Shown here piece by piece: positions 1 to 11,504 of a stretch of DNA of 64,000 bases; the first letter of the stretch is position 1, and every line of letters begins with the position of its first letter. Made by a program: the position numbers and the translations under genes. The stretch spans positions 16,864,001 through 16,928,000 of the forward strand of contig JBHGNT010000002.1 of assembly GCA_043228905.1 (NCBI GenBank). The letters run 5' to 3'. Source of the DNA: Azolla caroliniana. Its lineage: Eukaryota; Polypodiophyta. The notes under the pieces are model-generated. The model saw only the letters and a list, made by a program, of their open reading frames with translations, ran no database searches and had not been told where the DNA came from.

Positions 1-143
1 AATGTCCCCTGGCTCAAGACCCAGTCAATTCATCTCCTTTCTCAATTATGTGATTTTCACTGACTGGCATTTGGGGAAACAAGAGAAGCCTGGAATATTT
101 CGAAATGTTTTTCTTAGCATCTGTATATTTTCGAAAGACTTAC

Positions 144-3100
144 TTTGATCTTGGCCTGCGAAGTTAGCTTTGGAGGTGGCATCAATGTAATAGGCAACTT
201 CTTTGACTCTAGCTTTTGAAGGAAATAATCTTCCCAAGGAGCAAGAATCAGTAAACCTTCACCTTTCTTACCCGCACGGCCAGTTCTTCCAAGCCTATGA
301 ATGTATTGCTCAAAATCGGAAGGTGCCCCAACCTAGAAAGATATTTCAATGAGTATCCATGTTGCAGTTGCAGATCATGTACAGGAAAAGCGCCCTGGAG
401 TTTTCCTTTATTTCCGCAATGCCTCTTTAAGTTTTCATTATATCAAGAAATGCCTTTGGTCCACCCCCAAAAGAGAATAATGGGATATAATTCCTGAAAG
501 AGGGTCATGACCAAGTGCATTCGGAGAAATTCAACACAAACTTAGAGGCAGAGGGCATGGAGAAATAAAGAAAGACTCGGTATTCTGGAGTTTTTCCTCT
601 AAAGTGAATGCTCAAGACTTGATAATTAAGCAAACCCAAGTTAGGAGTCAAAAAACCCTGGATGGATATTTCGATGAATATTCATAAAAGTACCTGGACA
701 ACCAGCGTCACATTAGGATAATCGACGCCCCTTGCAGATACATCAGAGGTGAACAATATAATGCCACCCTTTGACTGACGGAACTCATCGGATACACGTG
801 TGCGATAACGCTGATCTTTCCTTGAATGTATCTCTCTTGAATTGAAACCAAGGTTTGAAAAAAGCTTGCACATAAAGGCAGTTACTCTAGCAGTGGTGCA
901 AAACACAAGAACCTGTTTGGAGATGCATATCCGAGATTTTAAAAATGATGAATTACAACCAGAACTTGTTTCGATTTTGAAAATAGAATTACAACCACCT
1001 TGTACTGAGGATCCTGTGATATGTGCTCTTTGAGAGCCACATATAGAACTCTTAGCTGTTTCTCCAGAGGAACAATAATGTATTGCTGCTTTACCTGCAG
1101 AAAGGTAGAGGAATGAAGTGATAAGCAAGGCTTAAGCTTTACTCCACGGTTTGCAAGAAAATTGATGCAAATTCACATCTAATATTGGAAGTGAATTCAT
1201 CAACACAATTGTTCACTCACTATAGTCCAAGTTTATGTCCAAGGTTTGAACTGAGCTCATTAGTACCACATAATTCACTCACTTTAATTATGATTTAGTA
1301 TAGACTTTAGTCTGCTCACTCCTAATCAATCTAACCACTATGTCTTATAAGGGAACATTGAGCATTTAATGTGAGTCGTGAAATTTGAGTATTAAAGAAC
1401 AGCTCGTCAATGTTTAACCTGTACGATTGTTAACATATGATTTCATTTTTTGCTGATATTATGGAGTGTTCACTTACTACGTAAAATATCAGAAACTGTA
1501 AACCTAATATGTTACTTCATTTTGATTGTTTAACCTGTTTGATTGTTTGCATATGATGTCATTTTTTGCTGCTAGTATGGAATGTTCACTTCTATGTAAA
1601 ATATCAAAAAGTGTAACCATTATGTCATATAAGGGGACAAGTGCATTGAATGTGAGTCATGAGATTAACCTTGATATGAGTGTCCTGACTGTTTTTCCCA
1701 ACAGCATCAATAAATACATGGTCATCTCTCAATGCAATTTTAGAGATATTGTGCACCTGGAAGATACAAAGATGACATTAAAAAGCTTCTGCTGTAAGGT
1801 TTTTAATAGAAAATGTTTCACAAAAAGTAACCTCTTTTGGAACAGTTGCAGAAAAGAGAAGGGTCTGCCTCTGAGAAGGGACTGCTTCCATGATTTTACG
1901 CAAACTGTCCCGGAAACCCATATCTAACATATGATCAGCTTCATCTAATACAAACATTCTCACTGATCGTAACTGTCTTCCCAACTCTGGAGTTCTCTGA
2001 ATATGATCCACCAGTCTACCAGGAGTACCTACAAGTATCTGTCGTAGATTTTGACTTTAAAAACAGAATAATAGTAGCAAGTAAAAAACACACTAAAGAA
2101 AACTCCACCTGTGGCAGAGAGAGAACAAAAGATATATTAAAGCCTATACAAGACACAATTTACCTATCAGACCTAACAAAGATTACAAGTAAATCCACAA
2201 GCTACATAGGCTTTTTTGAAAAGGATTGTAAGAAGAGAACAGGCGATCAATGAGTTATGACATACAACCAATAATGTTATGGCATTATTGGTATTTCATA
2301 ATAATAGCATTCGCTTGATTAAGCATATATGAATACCTGGCACGGATTTCTAGACAAGTTCATCTGTTCTGTACGAATAGAATTTCCTCCATAAACAACC
2401 TGTGCACCAAGACCTCTATGAAATTTTAGCAATACTTGAGCTTCATTTGCAGCCTGTTGTGCTAGTTCTCGAGTGGGACACACAATAAGTACATTGATAG
2501 GATTCCTTGATCTTCCTTCTGGTGCCTTCAGGATAGCCTCTATTGCTGGGAGCTGAAAACAGAATATAATATAGGGCATTTAGAAGAATAATATGATAAT
2601 ACGTATAGATAAATGTGGCCGTAGTGGTTTTATCAGTGTGCATATTAACTTGCAAGAATTATTCCCGACTCACCAAGAAAGCAATAGTTTTACCAGTACC
2701 AGTTCTAGCCTTTGCTAAGACGTCCTGACCTAATAAAGCACATAATTGCATGCTTCATTGAGAGCACATATGAACAAGCAACTAAAATAAACTAATACTC
2801 TAAAACCAGCCAAAGTAGAAATACCTTTCAGGATTATTGGAAAAGTCGCCTCTTGCACTTCAGTCATCCTCTCATACTTTAGAACAGAATGAAGCGCCTT
2901 GATTGAATATGGAGATATGTCAAACTTGTCAAATCTGACACATCAGGAAGAAATTTCTGTGGAGTAAGGGAAATTTCAATACTCTATAATCTACGATGTT
3001 GATGCATCATTAATATCCACATCATGATATGAAGGATGTTCCAATGATTTAATTCTAGCATGGCATGCCATATTATTAGTTTCTAAAAGAAATAAATGTA

Positions 3101-4799
3101 AATTACAAAGGAGCATTTGAAGTTTCACTTTAAAAAACAGATTTTGCTTGCTTTATCATCTTAAAATCCTTAATATTCATGCTAAATCAATAAAACATTA
3201 AACATGTCTGAGACCATGTTTTAATAGCTTTTAACATTTTCTATAGCAAATTGTGAGATGTGGCACTAATCCCATGCAAATAACTGCAAGTTGAGATCAT
3301 TCAGTATAGTTAGATGCGTCTTAATGTTCTTAGAATCTTTCTTTCATTGCCACACTTTGTATTCTTATCAACTAACTCCTCCCTATAATTAAAGATCGTG
3401 AAACAAAACAATAATATACACATACCGAATCCTGGTGAAGATAAAATACATAAAAAAATCAAATTTTGACTCACTTTTAGTTTCTAAGATAAGCCGGTTC
3501 TTATTATGCATTAAAATAAAGAACTTGACTTAAGATACATAAATAAATCAAATTTTGACTCTCACTTTTAGTTTCTACGATAAGCTGGTTCTTATCATAC
3601 ATTAAAATAAAAAACTTGACTTACCTTGTCTTTATAAGATAAGTATTAAGATGGTTCTTAAGATTCATTGAAATAAATTAATAGCTTAACAAAGAAAAGA
3701 TGGTCTTCACGATTAATCAAATTAAAAAACTTGAGTACCTTGTCTTTGTAAGGTAAGATGGTCCACCGTTATCAGTGTCATCAGCCACACCGCTATCCTC
3801 AGTTGCTTCTGCACTGGAATTAAACCTTGATTCACATTCAGATGAACTGTTTTCAGCCTCTTCATCCGAACCCAGCTCTAATGATTCAATAGAAGACTTA
3901 ATATTTTTTCTTCTAATAGAAGTATCTCTAAAGTCATCAGAACGCCTTGCTTTTTCTTGAGAAGACATTGATTTCCTCTTGTCATCTTCACTGAGATCCG
4001 AATCTTCAGGTTCATTACCAAATGAGGCAGCTGATGATCTCTTTCTCTTTGTAGTTATGATTGTAACACCATCTTCTTCTTCTTCTTCTTCTTCTTCTTC
4101 TTCTGTCTCAGATTTATGTATTTTGACCTTCTGAGTCTTGGAATTAACAGGGGGTGGTTTCCTATCTCTGCTCATTTTAGCATCAGATTCCATGAAGAAG
4201 TCATCAAGATCATCTGATTCGTCCTCTTCGTCATCATCACTAACTATAGAATGAACCGCTCTAGCACCAGAAACATGCACATCAGGCCAAACAGACTTAT
4301 GAAACGGCAAAGCTCCAGCACAAGATAGACGTGTCTTCAAAAGGCCATTCATGTTGCTTCTCTTGAATGCACTTCTTATTAATACCTCTCTTCTATCATA
4401 TACTGATATTAATTCATGTTTCCATAAATGATTATTCACGTTTCTCCTCCCAAATGTATGTTTTACTTCTTCATTCTCTAATTTGGATCTTCTCTTGGAG
4501 ATTGACTCGAGATTCGACAGATTAGAACTCAAGTTTCTATAATGATTTATCTCTCCTTTCTCGAGTTCAGGTCTTACATGTTCAACTAAGTTTGATTGAA
4601 GCTTCCCTGCAGACGCAGTGGTTACAGAGGTGACCAACCTCCTTGCTGTAACTTGAGCTTCTGCAGAAAGAATAGGAACCAACATCCCTTCGCTTGCTTC
4701 TGCAGATACGGAAGCATGGCAGATTATGAGGCGAGGGGATATGGAAGGGTATCTACGAGACGAGATAGATGACCTGCGAAGAAACATTTGCAAAGGCAT
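144..4799 (-). CDS. DEAD-box ATP-dependent RNA helicase, MSS116/RH26-RH31 type (3' part outside window)
   Basis: Nine exons on the minus strand are joined by GT-AG introns: 3739-4799, 2825-2934, 2674-2729, 2337-2552, 1832-2038, 1670-1756, 999-1094, 694-912 and 144-332. They keep one reading frame of 747 codons. Exon 1 (about 353 residues) begins [11 protein letters not shown], which is Arg/Ser-rich and suggests an organelle transit peptide. It then has acidic and serine-rich low-complexity stretches, including a Glu run coded by 4072-4104. The helicase core starts in exon 2. Motif [11 protein letters not shown] is in exon 3, PTRELAQQ in exon 4, TPGR, DEAD and SAT in exon 5, ARGVDYPNV in exon 8, and the HRLGRTGR motif in exon 9. 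The family unwinds RNA using ATP; MSS116-type members act on organelle introns and RNA folding. A consensus donor after base 144 (AAA|GTAAGT on the minus strand) shows that at least one more exon lies left of the window. The family and exon joins are secure; the organelle location is inference. Confidence 0.93.
1339..1665 (-). repeat. Imperfect duplications inside the helicase intron 1095-1669
   Basis: The text starting tgtttaacctgt at 1411 recurs at 1527 (spacing 116 bases). The text around tgtcttataaggg at 1339 recurs near 1622, next to the splice donor of the neighbouring exon. The intron therefore grew by local duplication. No coding potential was seen in it. Confidence 0.65.
3456..3633. 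repeat. 89-bp imperfect tandem repeat in the first intron of the helicase
   Basis: The block beginning aaatcaaattttgact at 3456 is repeated at 3545 with a few changes and a 2-base insertion. A third partial copy of its end (cttgacttaccttgtcttt) resembles the true splice donor region at 3733-3745, so the duplication seems to have copied the exon 1 border. The rest of the intron (2935-3455) is AT-rich with nothing recognisable. Confidence 0.75.
4072..4104. repeat. TCT microsatellite coding the Glu run of the helicase
   Basis: An uninterrupted TCT tract on the plus strand is read as GAA on the gene strand and gives about a dozen consecutive Glu residues in exon 1. Its length is likely to vary between individuals. 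Confidence 0.85.
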
Positions 4800-4944
4800 G
4801 GCAAAAGTTCTTCTTCTTCCTCCTCCTCCTCTTCTTCTGTTTAAACTTCTTCAAAAGTTCAAAATGATTACCGCTATCTACTCAGCAGACAGCCTATGGA
4901 ACGGGGAGTCGCTTAATATATTTCTTCTAACATTTGCTTCTTCA

Positions 4945-4996
4945 TTCTTCTTCTTCTTCTTCTTCTTCTTCTACTACTACTACTACTACTACTACT
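4945..4996. repeat. Compound microsatellite (TTC)n(CTA)n
   Basis: About nine TTC units run directly into about nine CTA units, about 150 bases upstream of the helicase start codon. Confidence 0.9.
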
Positions 4997-5249
4997 CTTC
5001 CTCGTCTGTTTCTATTTCTTTTTGCATCTCCGATTCTTCTGTTTCTGTTCCTTCCGGCTTCTCCTGCTGCTAATTTCTTGCCTCTTTAGATCCTTCTGGC
5101 TTCTCCTGTTGCTAATTTCTTACCTTTTTTAGATTCATTAACTCATTGCCTGCTCCTCCGTCTTCTTCGTCCGTCTGTCTGTGTGCGTGTTGCAGGAGCG
5201 GGTGTGTTTCCTTTTCACGTGGCCATGGCGTTTCCTGAGCAGGATGAGC

Positions 5250-5272
5250 AGAGAGAGAGAGAGAGAGAGAGG
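5250..5272. repeat. (GA)n microsatellite
   Basis: An alternating GA tract of about 22 bases upstream of the helicase, next to the telo-box. Confidence 0.85.
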
Positions 5273-5287
5273 GTTTTTGCCCTGAAA

Positions 5288-5312
5288 GGGTTTAGGGTTT
5301 AGGGTTTAGGGT
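5288..5312 (-). promoter_or_regulatory. Telo-box cluster (three plant-type AAACCCTA units)
   Basis: The plus strand reads three TTTAGGG units in tandem, so the gene strand reads AAACCCTAAACCC. Short telo-boxes of this kind occur in promoters of plant genes for translation and RNA-processing proteins. Its place about 490 bases upstream of an RNA helicase start codon fits that. It is far too short to be a telomere. Confidence 0.6.
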
Positions 5313-5359
5313 ACTATTGTAATAGTAGTACATACATACTAGATAGATAGGTAGACAAG

Positions 5360-5389
5360 AAGGAAGGAAGGAAGGAAGGAAGGAAGGAG
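5360..5389. repeat. (GGAA)n microsatellite
   Basis: About seven GGAA/AAGG units, part of the simple-sequence belt upstream of the helicase. Confidence 0.85.
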
Positions 5390-5539
5390 GAGAAAGCACA
5401 TATGTACATACATAATGTGAAGGGTTTGTAAAAATTACAATAATGGGTCTCGGATTGAATTACGAATTGAGTTTTTTAAAGCCTTTGTTACAGCACACAC
5501 CCAAAGGCCCTCCTCTAAGAATGTCGTTCCACGAGGTGT

Positions 5540-7737
5540 GGAGTTCTCGTGAAATGCTCGATTCCTAATAAGAAATGGTCTTGTTAAATTTATACCAAAA
5601 GTTTGCATCTCCTGTGTCCTTTGGCTCAATCGAGACCAATATCATTAGTGGGTGGGTTGTTTAAGATTTTTGCTAAAGTAATTGCAAATCGACTTCAAAA
5701 GGTATTACCGTTTGTGGTCCATCCAATGCAATATGGGCTTATTGCAGGACGGGGCATCCTTCACAATATCTTGAATGTGCAAATGGCAATGGATTATGCA
5801 AAGGAATCCAGACAACAAATTGTAATGATACAGTTAGATATCGAGAAGGTACATGATTGTGTAAGTTTGTCTTTTATTACTCAACGTATGTCTCATATGG
5901 GTTTTGAGGAAAGGATGTCTCAACTCTCTTTGATGTTGGGGTTAGGTGTATTGTCACCTGTTAGGTTAAATGGTGGAGTTACTAAGACGATACCATTGAC
6001 AAGGTTAGTTAGACAAGGATGCCCATTGAGTCCATTATTATTTGAAATTGCTACACACCTTATTTTGGTGAGGATTCATGAGTTGGCAACATGTGTGGAA
6101 ATAATTGGACTAGCTTTACCATCCCAGAAACAATTGATAACTCAAGCCTTGGCAAATGATTCATTTTTATTTCTCAAAACGGTACATTATAATATAGCTA
6201 AGGCTGTGGAGGTGTAGAATGTGTTTGCATTGGCGTCAAGATTACACATTCATTTGCAAAAGTCGATGCTCATTAGATGCACTAAGAGTAATTTGGTTTA
6301 TCTTGGATGGTGTGGCCAAATATTGGATCAAGAGAATTTGTGTTGACACTTAGGTTACCTTATTGGTGTTGATATATCCCCATCTCAAAGTTTGAATTGG
6401 ATATCAGGGACCATTTTAGATAAGTTTATATACATTGTAGATGAAAGAGTCAAATTTTGGTATAAGTTGGGTATAACGGAACAATATATGTACCCCAAAA
6501 CGGTTAGAGGAAGTTGCATTACTAAATTTAGAAAATCATATGATGGCTTGAAGATTCAATCTTTTAAAAGGTATGTGCATAGGTACCCAACCTTGGGCAG
6601 AAATAATTGGTTATTTTTTGGAAAAAGTTGGTATAGACAATGGGAAAACGAGATTTACAACCTAGTGGTGGCATGTTTTTAATATGTAGTACTCGTTCAT
6701 TTAAAAGTTTAGAATCTATTATAGTTCAACAATTACCGCTTTCTTGGCAGCGATGTGTGAAATTGTTTAATTGGAGCCCCCCCTAAGTGTAGAAAATATA
6801 GTAATTATTTGGCATGAGAGATGTTGGCAACTTTAAGGATATTACATAGGGATGGAAAAGAAAGTCAAAACTCAAAGTTCAATCAAATGAGAAGGTTGGG
6901 CTTGGTAACTTTGGAATATGTTATCTTAGAGTCATGCAAGAAAATGATTGCTTTTCAGATAGAAAGAAATAAGTTACATATACAATGTGGATATGGGTAT
7001 ATTTGGCAATCAAATCTTGCATTGCTTAGTTTAGTTTTTTTTATTCTAGAGTTGATGATCGAGGAACCATGGAAAGATTGGTCATTTGGTATTGGAAAAT
7101 GGTTATTTGTGGTGCACACTAATGACATATATGATAAGTTGGTCCAAGATAGAGCTTGGTTTACAAATAAGGGTGTCTGGATACATTGTACATTACTCGG
7201 CATGTAAAGCGGTGGCGTCAAGTTTTAGATGCAAGATGGCGGTCCACCTTCCATTTCGTGTAAAGGTGTTTCTTTGGTGTGCAATGGTCGATGGGTTGCC
7301 TTTGGCGATGCCTTTAAAAAGAAGATCTATATTTCGAATGGGACATGTTTCTTCTGTACATTGGTTGACAAAGATGTGAGACATAGGTTCATTACATGTT
7401 TGGTTGCTAAAGCCATTTGGGTGGTTATATCACCACTTTGGATATAAATAACATAAAGGATTTTGTCACCTTTTAAGTAGGTTGTTATTGACGACGATAA
7501 TAAAGTTATACCTGCGCCATCATATTAGGTCGTGTTTGACTACTTTAAGTATTGGGAGATGTGGTTTAATTGGACCATGAGAAATAAGTTCTTGTTTGGT
7601 GGACTTCTTGGGGTAACACAATAACTCTGTAGGATGAAAGAGAAGTTGATTTGGTGATTTTTGCAACAATGTTGGATGGGGACGTTGTCCCAATATGAGG
7701 TAGAGTTATGTCATCTAGTCCTACAACACTTGAGAGG
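5540..7737 (+). pseudogene. LINE remnant L1a: reverse transcriptase plus zf-RVT region, decayed
   Basis: 5603-6217 translates to a non-LTR reverse transcriptase with RPISLVGGLFKIFAKVIANR and RQGCPLSPLLF; the FADD active site has become LANDS. Open fragments at 6392-6682 and 6821-7207 cover the region after the RT. 7210-7447 gives LPFRVKVFLW and a Cys-rich stretch (CFFCTLVDKDV) typical of the zinc-binding domain at the C-end of plant LINE ORF2. 7540-7620 still resembles the WxxWxxRN tail. The endonuclease half is missing and several stops and frameshifts are present, so the copy is dead and 5'-truncated, as is usual for LINEs. Confidence 0.82.
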
Positions 7738-7738
7738 G

Positions 7739-7772
7739 ATTAGCTCTCTTTCTCTCTCTCTCTCTCTCTCTC
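7739..7772. repeat. (TC)n microsatellite between two LINE copies
   Basis: A TC tract of about 30 bases followed by a run of eight T. The T run may be the poly(A) end of the minus-strand LINE L1b. Confidence 0.8.
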
Positions 7773-7773
7773 A

Positions 7774-9190
7774 TTTTTTTTGGTAAAAGCACACCTATAT
7801 TTATTAATTGTATGTAAAACCCACTTGTTACAACATTCTTAGTCATCCTCTACCTTCCTACCTCCTTATGTAAGGAAAGGAGCATATGGTATCGCTCATT
7901 ATAAAACATGAATATGTATGTACATATGCACTTGAGGAAATGATCCCCATATATTTTAACATCCAAAAATTCCACATGAGATGCCTTTTAACTTCTTTAC
8001 ATAGGCATTGAACCCCACGACCACTTTCAAACATGAAAGCATTATGCGTATTCCAATTATCGAAAATTTTGGAATAATATCTCCAACTCATCATTTGGAC
8101 CATTTTGAACATATTGAGCAAAAACCCTTTGTTGAGGCCCCAAATAAAAACATGTTAAAACTTGCCCAATATCCAATATGCACTTCCAAATGATATGCGT
8201 TGTACTGTCCTCCAATGCAATGGTGCAAACAAAGCATGCACCTCACCTTAGTCCTCATCTCATTAAGGCTAGACCTAATGGGAGTCCACCAATCATGACT
8301 CTCCATATGAATACCTCTACACGAAATGGCAAATAGGAATGCCAACCAAGGCAATATTTGCCACCACATTGTATTTGACTTACATAAATTCCACGCCATT
8401 TCTGCTTTAGGTGATAGCATAATGATGTCATTGCTTTAGTACAATACATTTGTAGTGACTTGTAACAAGTGTGTACTATCCTTTAACTCGCCAATCCAAT
8501 GAGCAATGGTTACCATGATGCTTGAATCTTAGTTTTTCCATGTATCAATCCATCATCCTCAATAAAAATATAGCATCATAGATATCCATGGTTGATCTTA
8601 TTGACACATATCTTGTAATAATGCAAATCAATGAGCCATCAAATGCATTTCCAAATCCAATCTGGTGACACCACTTAATCATTTGGGAGTAGCCAAATGA
8701 TCCCATGAAATCCATGTAACCCCCATGGTTTCTCCTTTCCACCAAATGACCTCAGGAGGTTGCAATAATGTTTGTAATGCCTTATTAATCTATGGAGTAA
8801 TGGTAAACAATATGATAGCATTGGTATCATGATATATCGCACCACTTTGAGTCGTACATGAAATGGCCATAAATTGATATTACCAATACATAAATTTGTC
8901 CTTCAATTTACTACCAATGTAGTCAATCAGTTGAATATGACATCAACACCCAATGGATACCCCAAATGCTGATAAATTGATCCTCGTGTAATTATTGACC
9001 CGACCATCCCAAACAATCCAAATCACTTTTTGTACAAGAACTAAGGCGAGACTTCCTCCAATTTATCTGCAACCATGAAGCCATGGAAAATTGATCTCAA
9101 ACTAATTGTCAACTAGAAGGAAGATGCAAACCCGCAATATCAACATTACTACAAGATTGGACAACATAGGGCTTCATGGACATCATTGTT
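7774..9190 (-). pseudogene. LINE remnant L1b: 3' part of ORF2, inverted relative to L1a
   Basis: Read on the minus strand, 8255-8449 gives LPFRVEVFIWRVMIGGLPLG and 8091-8250 gives a Cys/His-rich zf-RVT region. Around 8950 it gives LGYPLGVDV, matching LGYLIGVD in L1a at about 6350. It is therefore the same LINE family in opposite orientation, covering the region from after the RT to the 3' end, with many frame breaks. The two copies meet head to head at the TC tract. Confidence 0.72.
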
Positions 9191-9408
9191 GTTGAATGTT
9201 GAAGTTGATGTTGCGGAAAGTTGCGGACCTGTCAGTGAGTCTGGCAAACAATACATATTGATGGAGAGATATAGAAAAAGATAGAGAAGAGAAGAGGAAG
9301 AGAAATGAATACTTTAATATACTATTAGGAAAACAATACCATCTTCTTAAACTCCAAAAGTAACAACCCCAAAGAACTACCTTAATCTCAATGACACTAA
9401 TTCATAAT
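9191..9408. other. Non-coding AT-rich stretch left of a solo LTR
   Basis: No reading frame or known motif. It is continuous with 9812-10384 once the solo LTR is removed. Confidence 0.5.
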
Positions 9409-9811
9409 TGTTGCGAGATCAAGCTCAACTTAGTTTAGTTAGTTAGTCAACCATGTGACTTCGTAGTTACCTAGATAGAATCTAGTTAGAAGTGTTGACT
9501 ATAACACCTTAAATAGGACCTTGTACTTAAGTGGGATATTCTAGATCCTCCACTCCCATGTGTACCTATATTCTCCTCACACATGTGCACCCTTGCACAT
9601 GAGATCTATATATACCTCATTGTAGGTATTTTTGTATTTTGATGATGCTTTCTAATATAGTTACTCATCCCCCATCTTGTGTCATTCATAAGTGTACCTT
9701 CCTCTCTCTCTTCCTCTCACACACATACACACATCTCACTTAATCTTCCACTTAACTTAATCACATAATTAGTTACTAAGTAACCCGTAGTTAATCACCT
9801 AATTCTTAACA
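9409..9811 (+). mobile_element. Solo LTR of a copia element (SL1)
   Basis: A 403-bp block starts TGTTGCGAGATCAAGCTCAAC, close to the LTR starts of Cop1 (TGTTGAGAATCAAGCTCAAC) and Cop5 (TGTTGAGAAGCAAGCTCAAC), and ends TTCTTAACA. It is flanked by the 5-bp duplication ATAAT (9404-9408 and 9812-9816). It has a TATA-like ctatatatacc and a pyrimidine-rich end with CA repeats as in Cop1. No internal region is attached, so it formed by LTR-LTR recombination. Confidence 0.8.
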
Positions 9812-10384
9812 ATAATAATATGTCCTTCTTCTCTCTTTCTTCTACTAAGAATCCTCTCACTTCTTCTAGCCTTCTTATTCGTCCTTCTTCCCAATTGCTA
9901 AGAATACCCTCCTATTTATAGGTTTTTGGTTACGTTATTCTTCTTTTTTCCTTTTCATTTCTTTTTACATATTCTCGGGTTTTTTTATATATAATTGTTT
10001 CTACTTTGTCATCCCAAATACGTCAACAAGAAAGCTCTCTTTGTCAAATTTCTTATGAGTCTTTTCTTTTGAAATTTGGATATGAGATGAAGAAGTTATG
10101 AGCTTTTTTCTCTAACTTGCTTTTTCTGCATCTTTTTTTCTTTTTTCCTGTTTTTTCTACTTTTGAAAAACGCCTCTAACTTTATATACCTTCAACTTCC
10201 ATTGTCTTTTAACTCTTGAACCTTTCATATCGTGGTTTATTCTTATACACCTTAGTTTTCAACGTATTTGCCACAATGTTTTCTTACGAGCAAAAATTGA
10301 CTTCACACATATAGCAATCAAGATAGAGTTATGCATTGTGACAAGATTCACGTAGATGAAAACAGGTTCGGCTGTTGATAATTT
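9812..10384. other. Non-coding pyrimidine-rich stretch
   Basis: Rich in TTCT on the plus strand. It may be the LTR or tail of the minus-strand gypsy scrap at 10385-10707, but no LTR border could be placed. Nothing else was recognised. Confidence 0.4.
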
Positions 10385-10707
10385 CCGACTTGCGTAATAG
10401 ACTGGCGTCTACCAGTTCGGCTCCGACAACTGCATTAACAAACTTCCCATTGCGACATTGAATGCGTCGACAAATACATGAAAGTCTTTTCCCCAATCGG
10501 GAGGTTGTACGACTAGAACCTTGGTTATCATCTTCTTTAGATAGTCATATGCATCCTGGTCAGCTGTCATCCATTGAAAAGGCACTTTATGGATGGACGT
10601 ATATAAGGGTGTCACCACATCGGCTAGATACCAAATCATCCAACTGTGCCATCTGATCTGGCCCAAGAATCAACTGAGGGCTTTGGCATTTGTCGAAGGT
10701 GGAGCAT
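10385..10707 (-). pseudogene. Gypsy fragment GyX: end of RT and start of RNase H
   Basis: Minus-strand translation (10409-10666) gives LGQIRWHSWMIWYLADVVTPLY, the RT thumb region, followed by PFQW and FHVFVDAFNVAMGSLLMQL, the start of RNase H with its first Asp. It resembles the matching part of Gy3 (FHVFVDAFDIAIGSALMQL). The fragment is cut on its right by the LTR of GyC at 10712. Confidence 0.75.
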
Positions 10708-10711
10708 ACGT

Positions 10712-11412
10712 TGTCGTAGTGTATTTCGTACACTACGTGAAAATAATATAAAATAACCAATTGAATAAATATGAAGAAAAAATAAGAAAATATCAAAATA
10801 AGCATAGGGCAAGATTCAAACCTTGCACCTCCATGTTAATAATGTAATGTCTTACCATTGCACTAACATTTCATTAGTGTTACAAAGTAGATGTTCCACA
10901 TAGAAAGGTTAGTTCGCCTAGGATAAACATTAGTTAAAAGAAAACGCATGCTAAAAGAAAAAGCTACGCATGCACATCTAGCGTGCATGAATGCTATAGT
11001 TGATAAAAAACGCACAAGTTAGAAAAAGCATATAGTCTATCTATAGGAAAAGCATGGAGTCTATAGTTAGATAAGAAAAAGCATGGATTGCTAAGACTCC
11101 CTCATCACTACATAAGGATGGGGAGCACAATGTAATAGGTGTGTGGAATATTTGGAAATTGGATATATTTCCTAAAACACCAATTAATAAAATTATACTC
11201 GTGGGATTCATGAGGTTTCTATATCTATCTCTTTCATTCTAATTTCATATTCTAATTTCACATTAGACTCGTGGGATTCATGAGGTGTTCTATCTCTATT
11301 TCTAACAATCTATTCATAACTAGATTAACCTCAAAATCTTCTTCCTCCTAGTCCAAAACCCCTGCAGTTCCCACCCGACTCACGCAACGATCTGGAGCCA
11401 AAAGGCACGACA
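10712..11412 (+). repeat. 5' LTR of gypsy GyC
   Basis: A 701-bp block from TGTCGTAGTG to GCACGACA. It is followed 4 bases later by the same primer-binding site as in Gy2 (TGGTGAACCCGACGTG, from 11417). Its first 30 bases form a hairpin with arms GTAGTGTA and TACACTAC. The four bases before it are ACGT. The LTR carries one tRNA-like module on the minus strand and CATGCA-type motifs at 10945-11000. Confidence 0.82.
10804..10868 (-). other. tRNA-like module in the GyC LTR
   Basis: On the minus strand it reads TTAGTGCAATGGTAAG (box A-like) and then GGTTTGAATC (box B-like) inside a perfect 5-bp stem GCAAG/CTTGC. No acceptor stem is visible, so it is not a working tRNA gene. Confidence 0.55.
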
Positions 11413-11504
11413 CATTTGGTGAACCCGACGTGAAGGCGGGTGGCAAGGAGATGGGGAATCAACAACAAGCGATGAGCATAATGATGATGATGATGGAGCA
11501 GATG
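11413..11504 (+). pseudogene. GyC primer-binding site and start of gag, cut by Cop1
   Basis: After the PBS at 11417 the leader GTGAAGGCGGGTGG matches Gy2. A short Met-rich gag start (MGNQQQAMSIMMMMMEQM) resembles the Met-rich gag start of Gy2. The frame ends at 11504, where Cop1 begins. The rest of GyC is not found in the window. Confidence 0.75.

Larger units (their letters stand above)
4800..5320 (-). promoter_or_regulatory. Upstream/5'-UTR region of the helicase
   Basis: Upstream of the start codon (ATG at 4799-4797) the gene strand is purine-rich, with GAA and GGA runs. A TTC tract and a CTA tract lie at 4945-4996. No clear TATA box was seen. The region is a likely leader plus promoter because it directly precedes exon 1, but the transcription start cannot be placed. 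Confidence 0.5.

Noticed and set aside
1-143. A further helicase exon at the left edge
   Set aside because: Minus-strand translation here shows no match to the expected C-terminal helicase region; the next exon must lie outside.
4726-5073. Plus-strand 115-codon frame with Phe/Tyr runs
   Set aside because: Produced by the TTC and CTA microsatellites upstream of the helicase.
5288-5312. Chromosome end (telomere)
   Set aside because: Only three repeat units, with unrelated sequence on both sides.
9409-9811. Full copia element at the solo LTR
   Set aside because: No PBS, coding part or second LTR next to it; the duplication ATAAT borders the single LTR.
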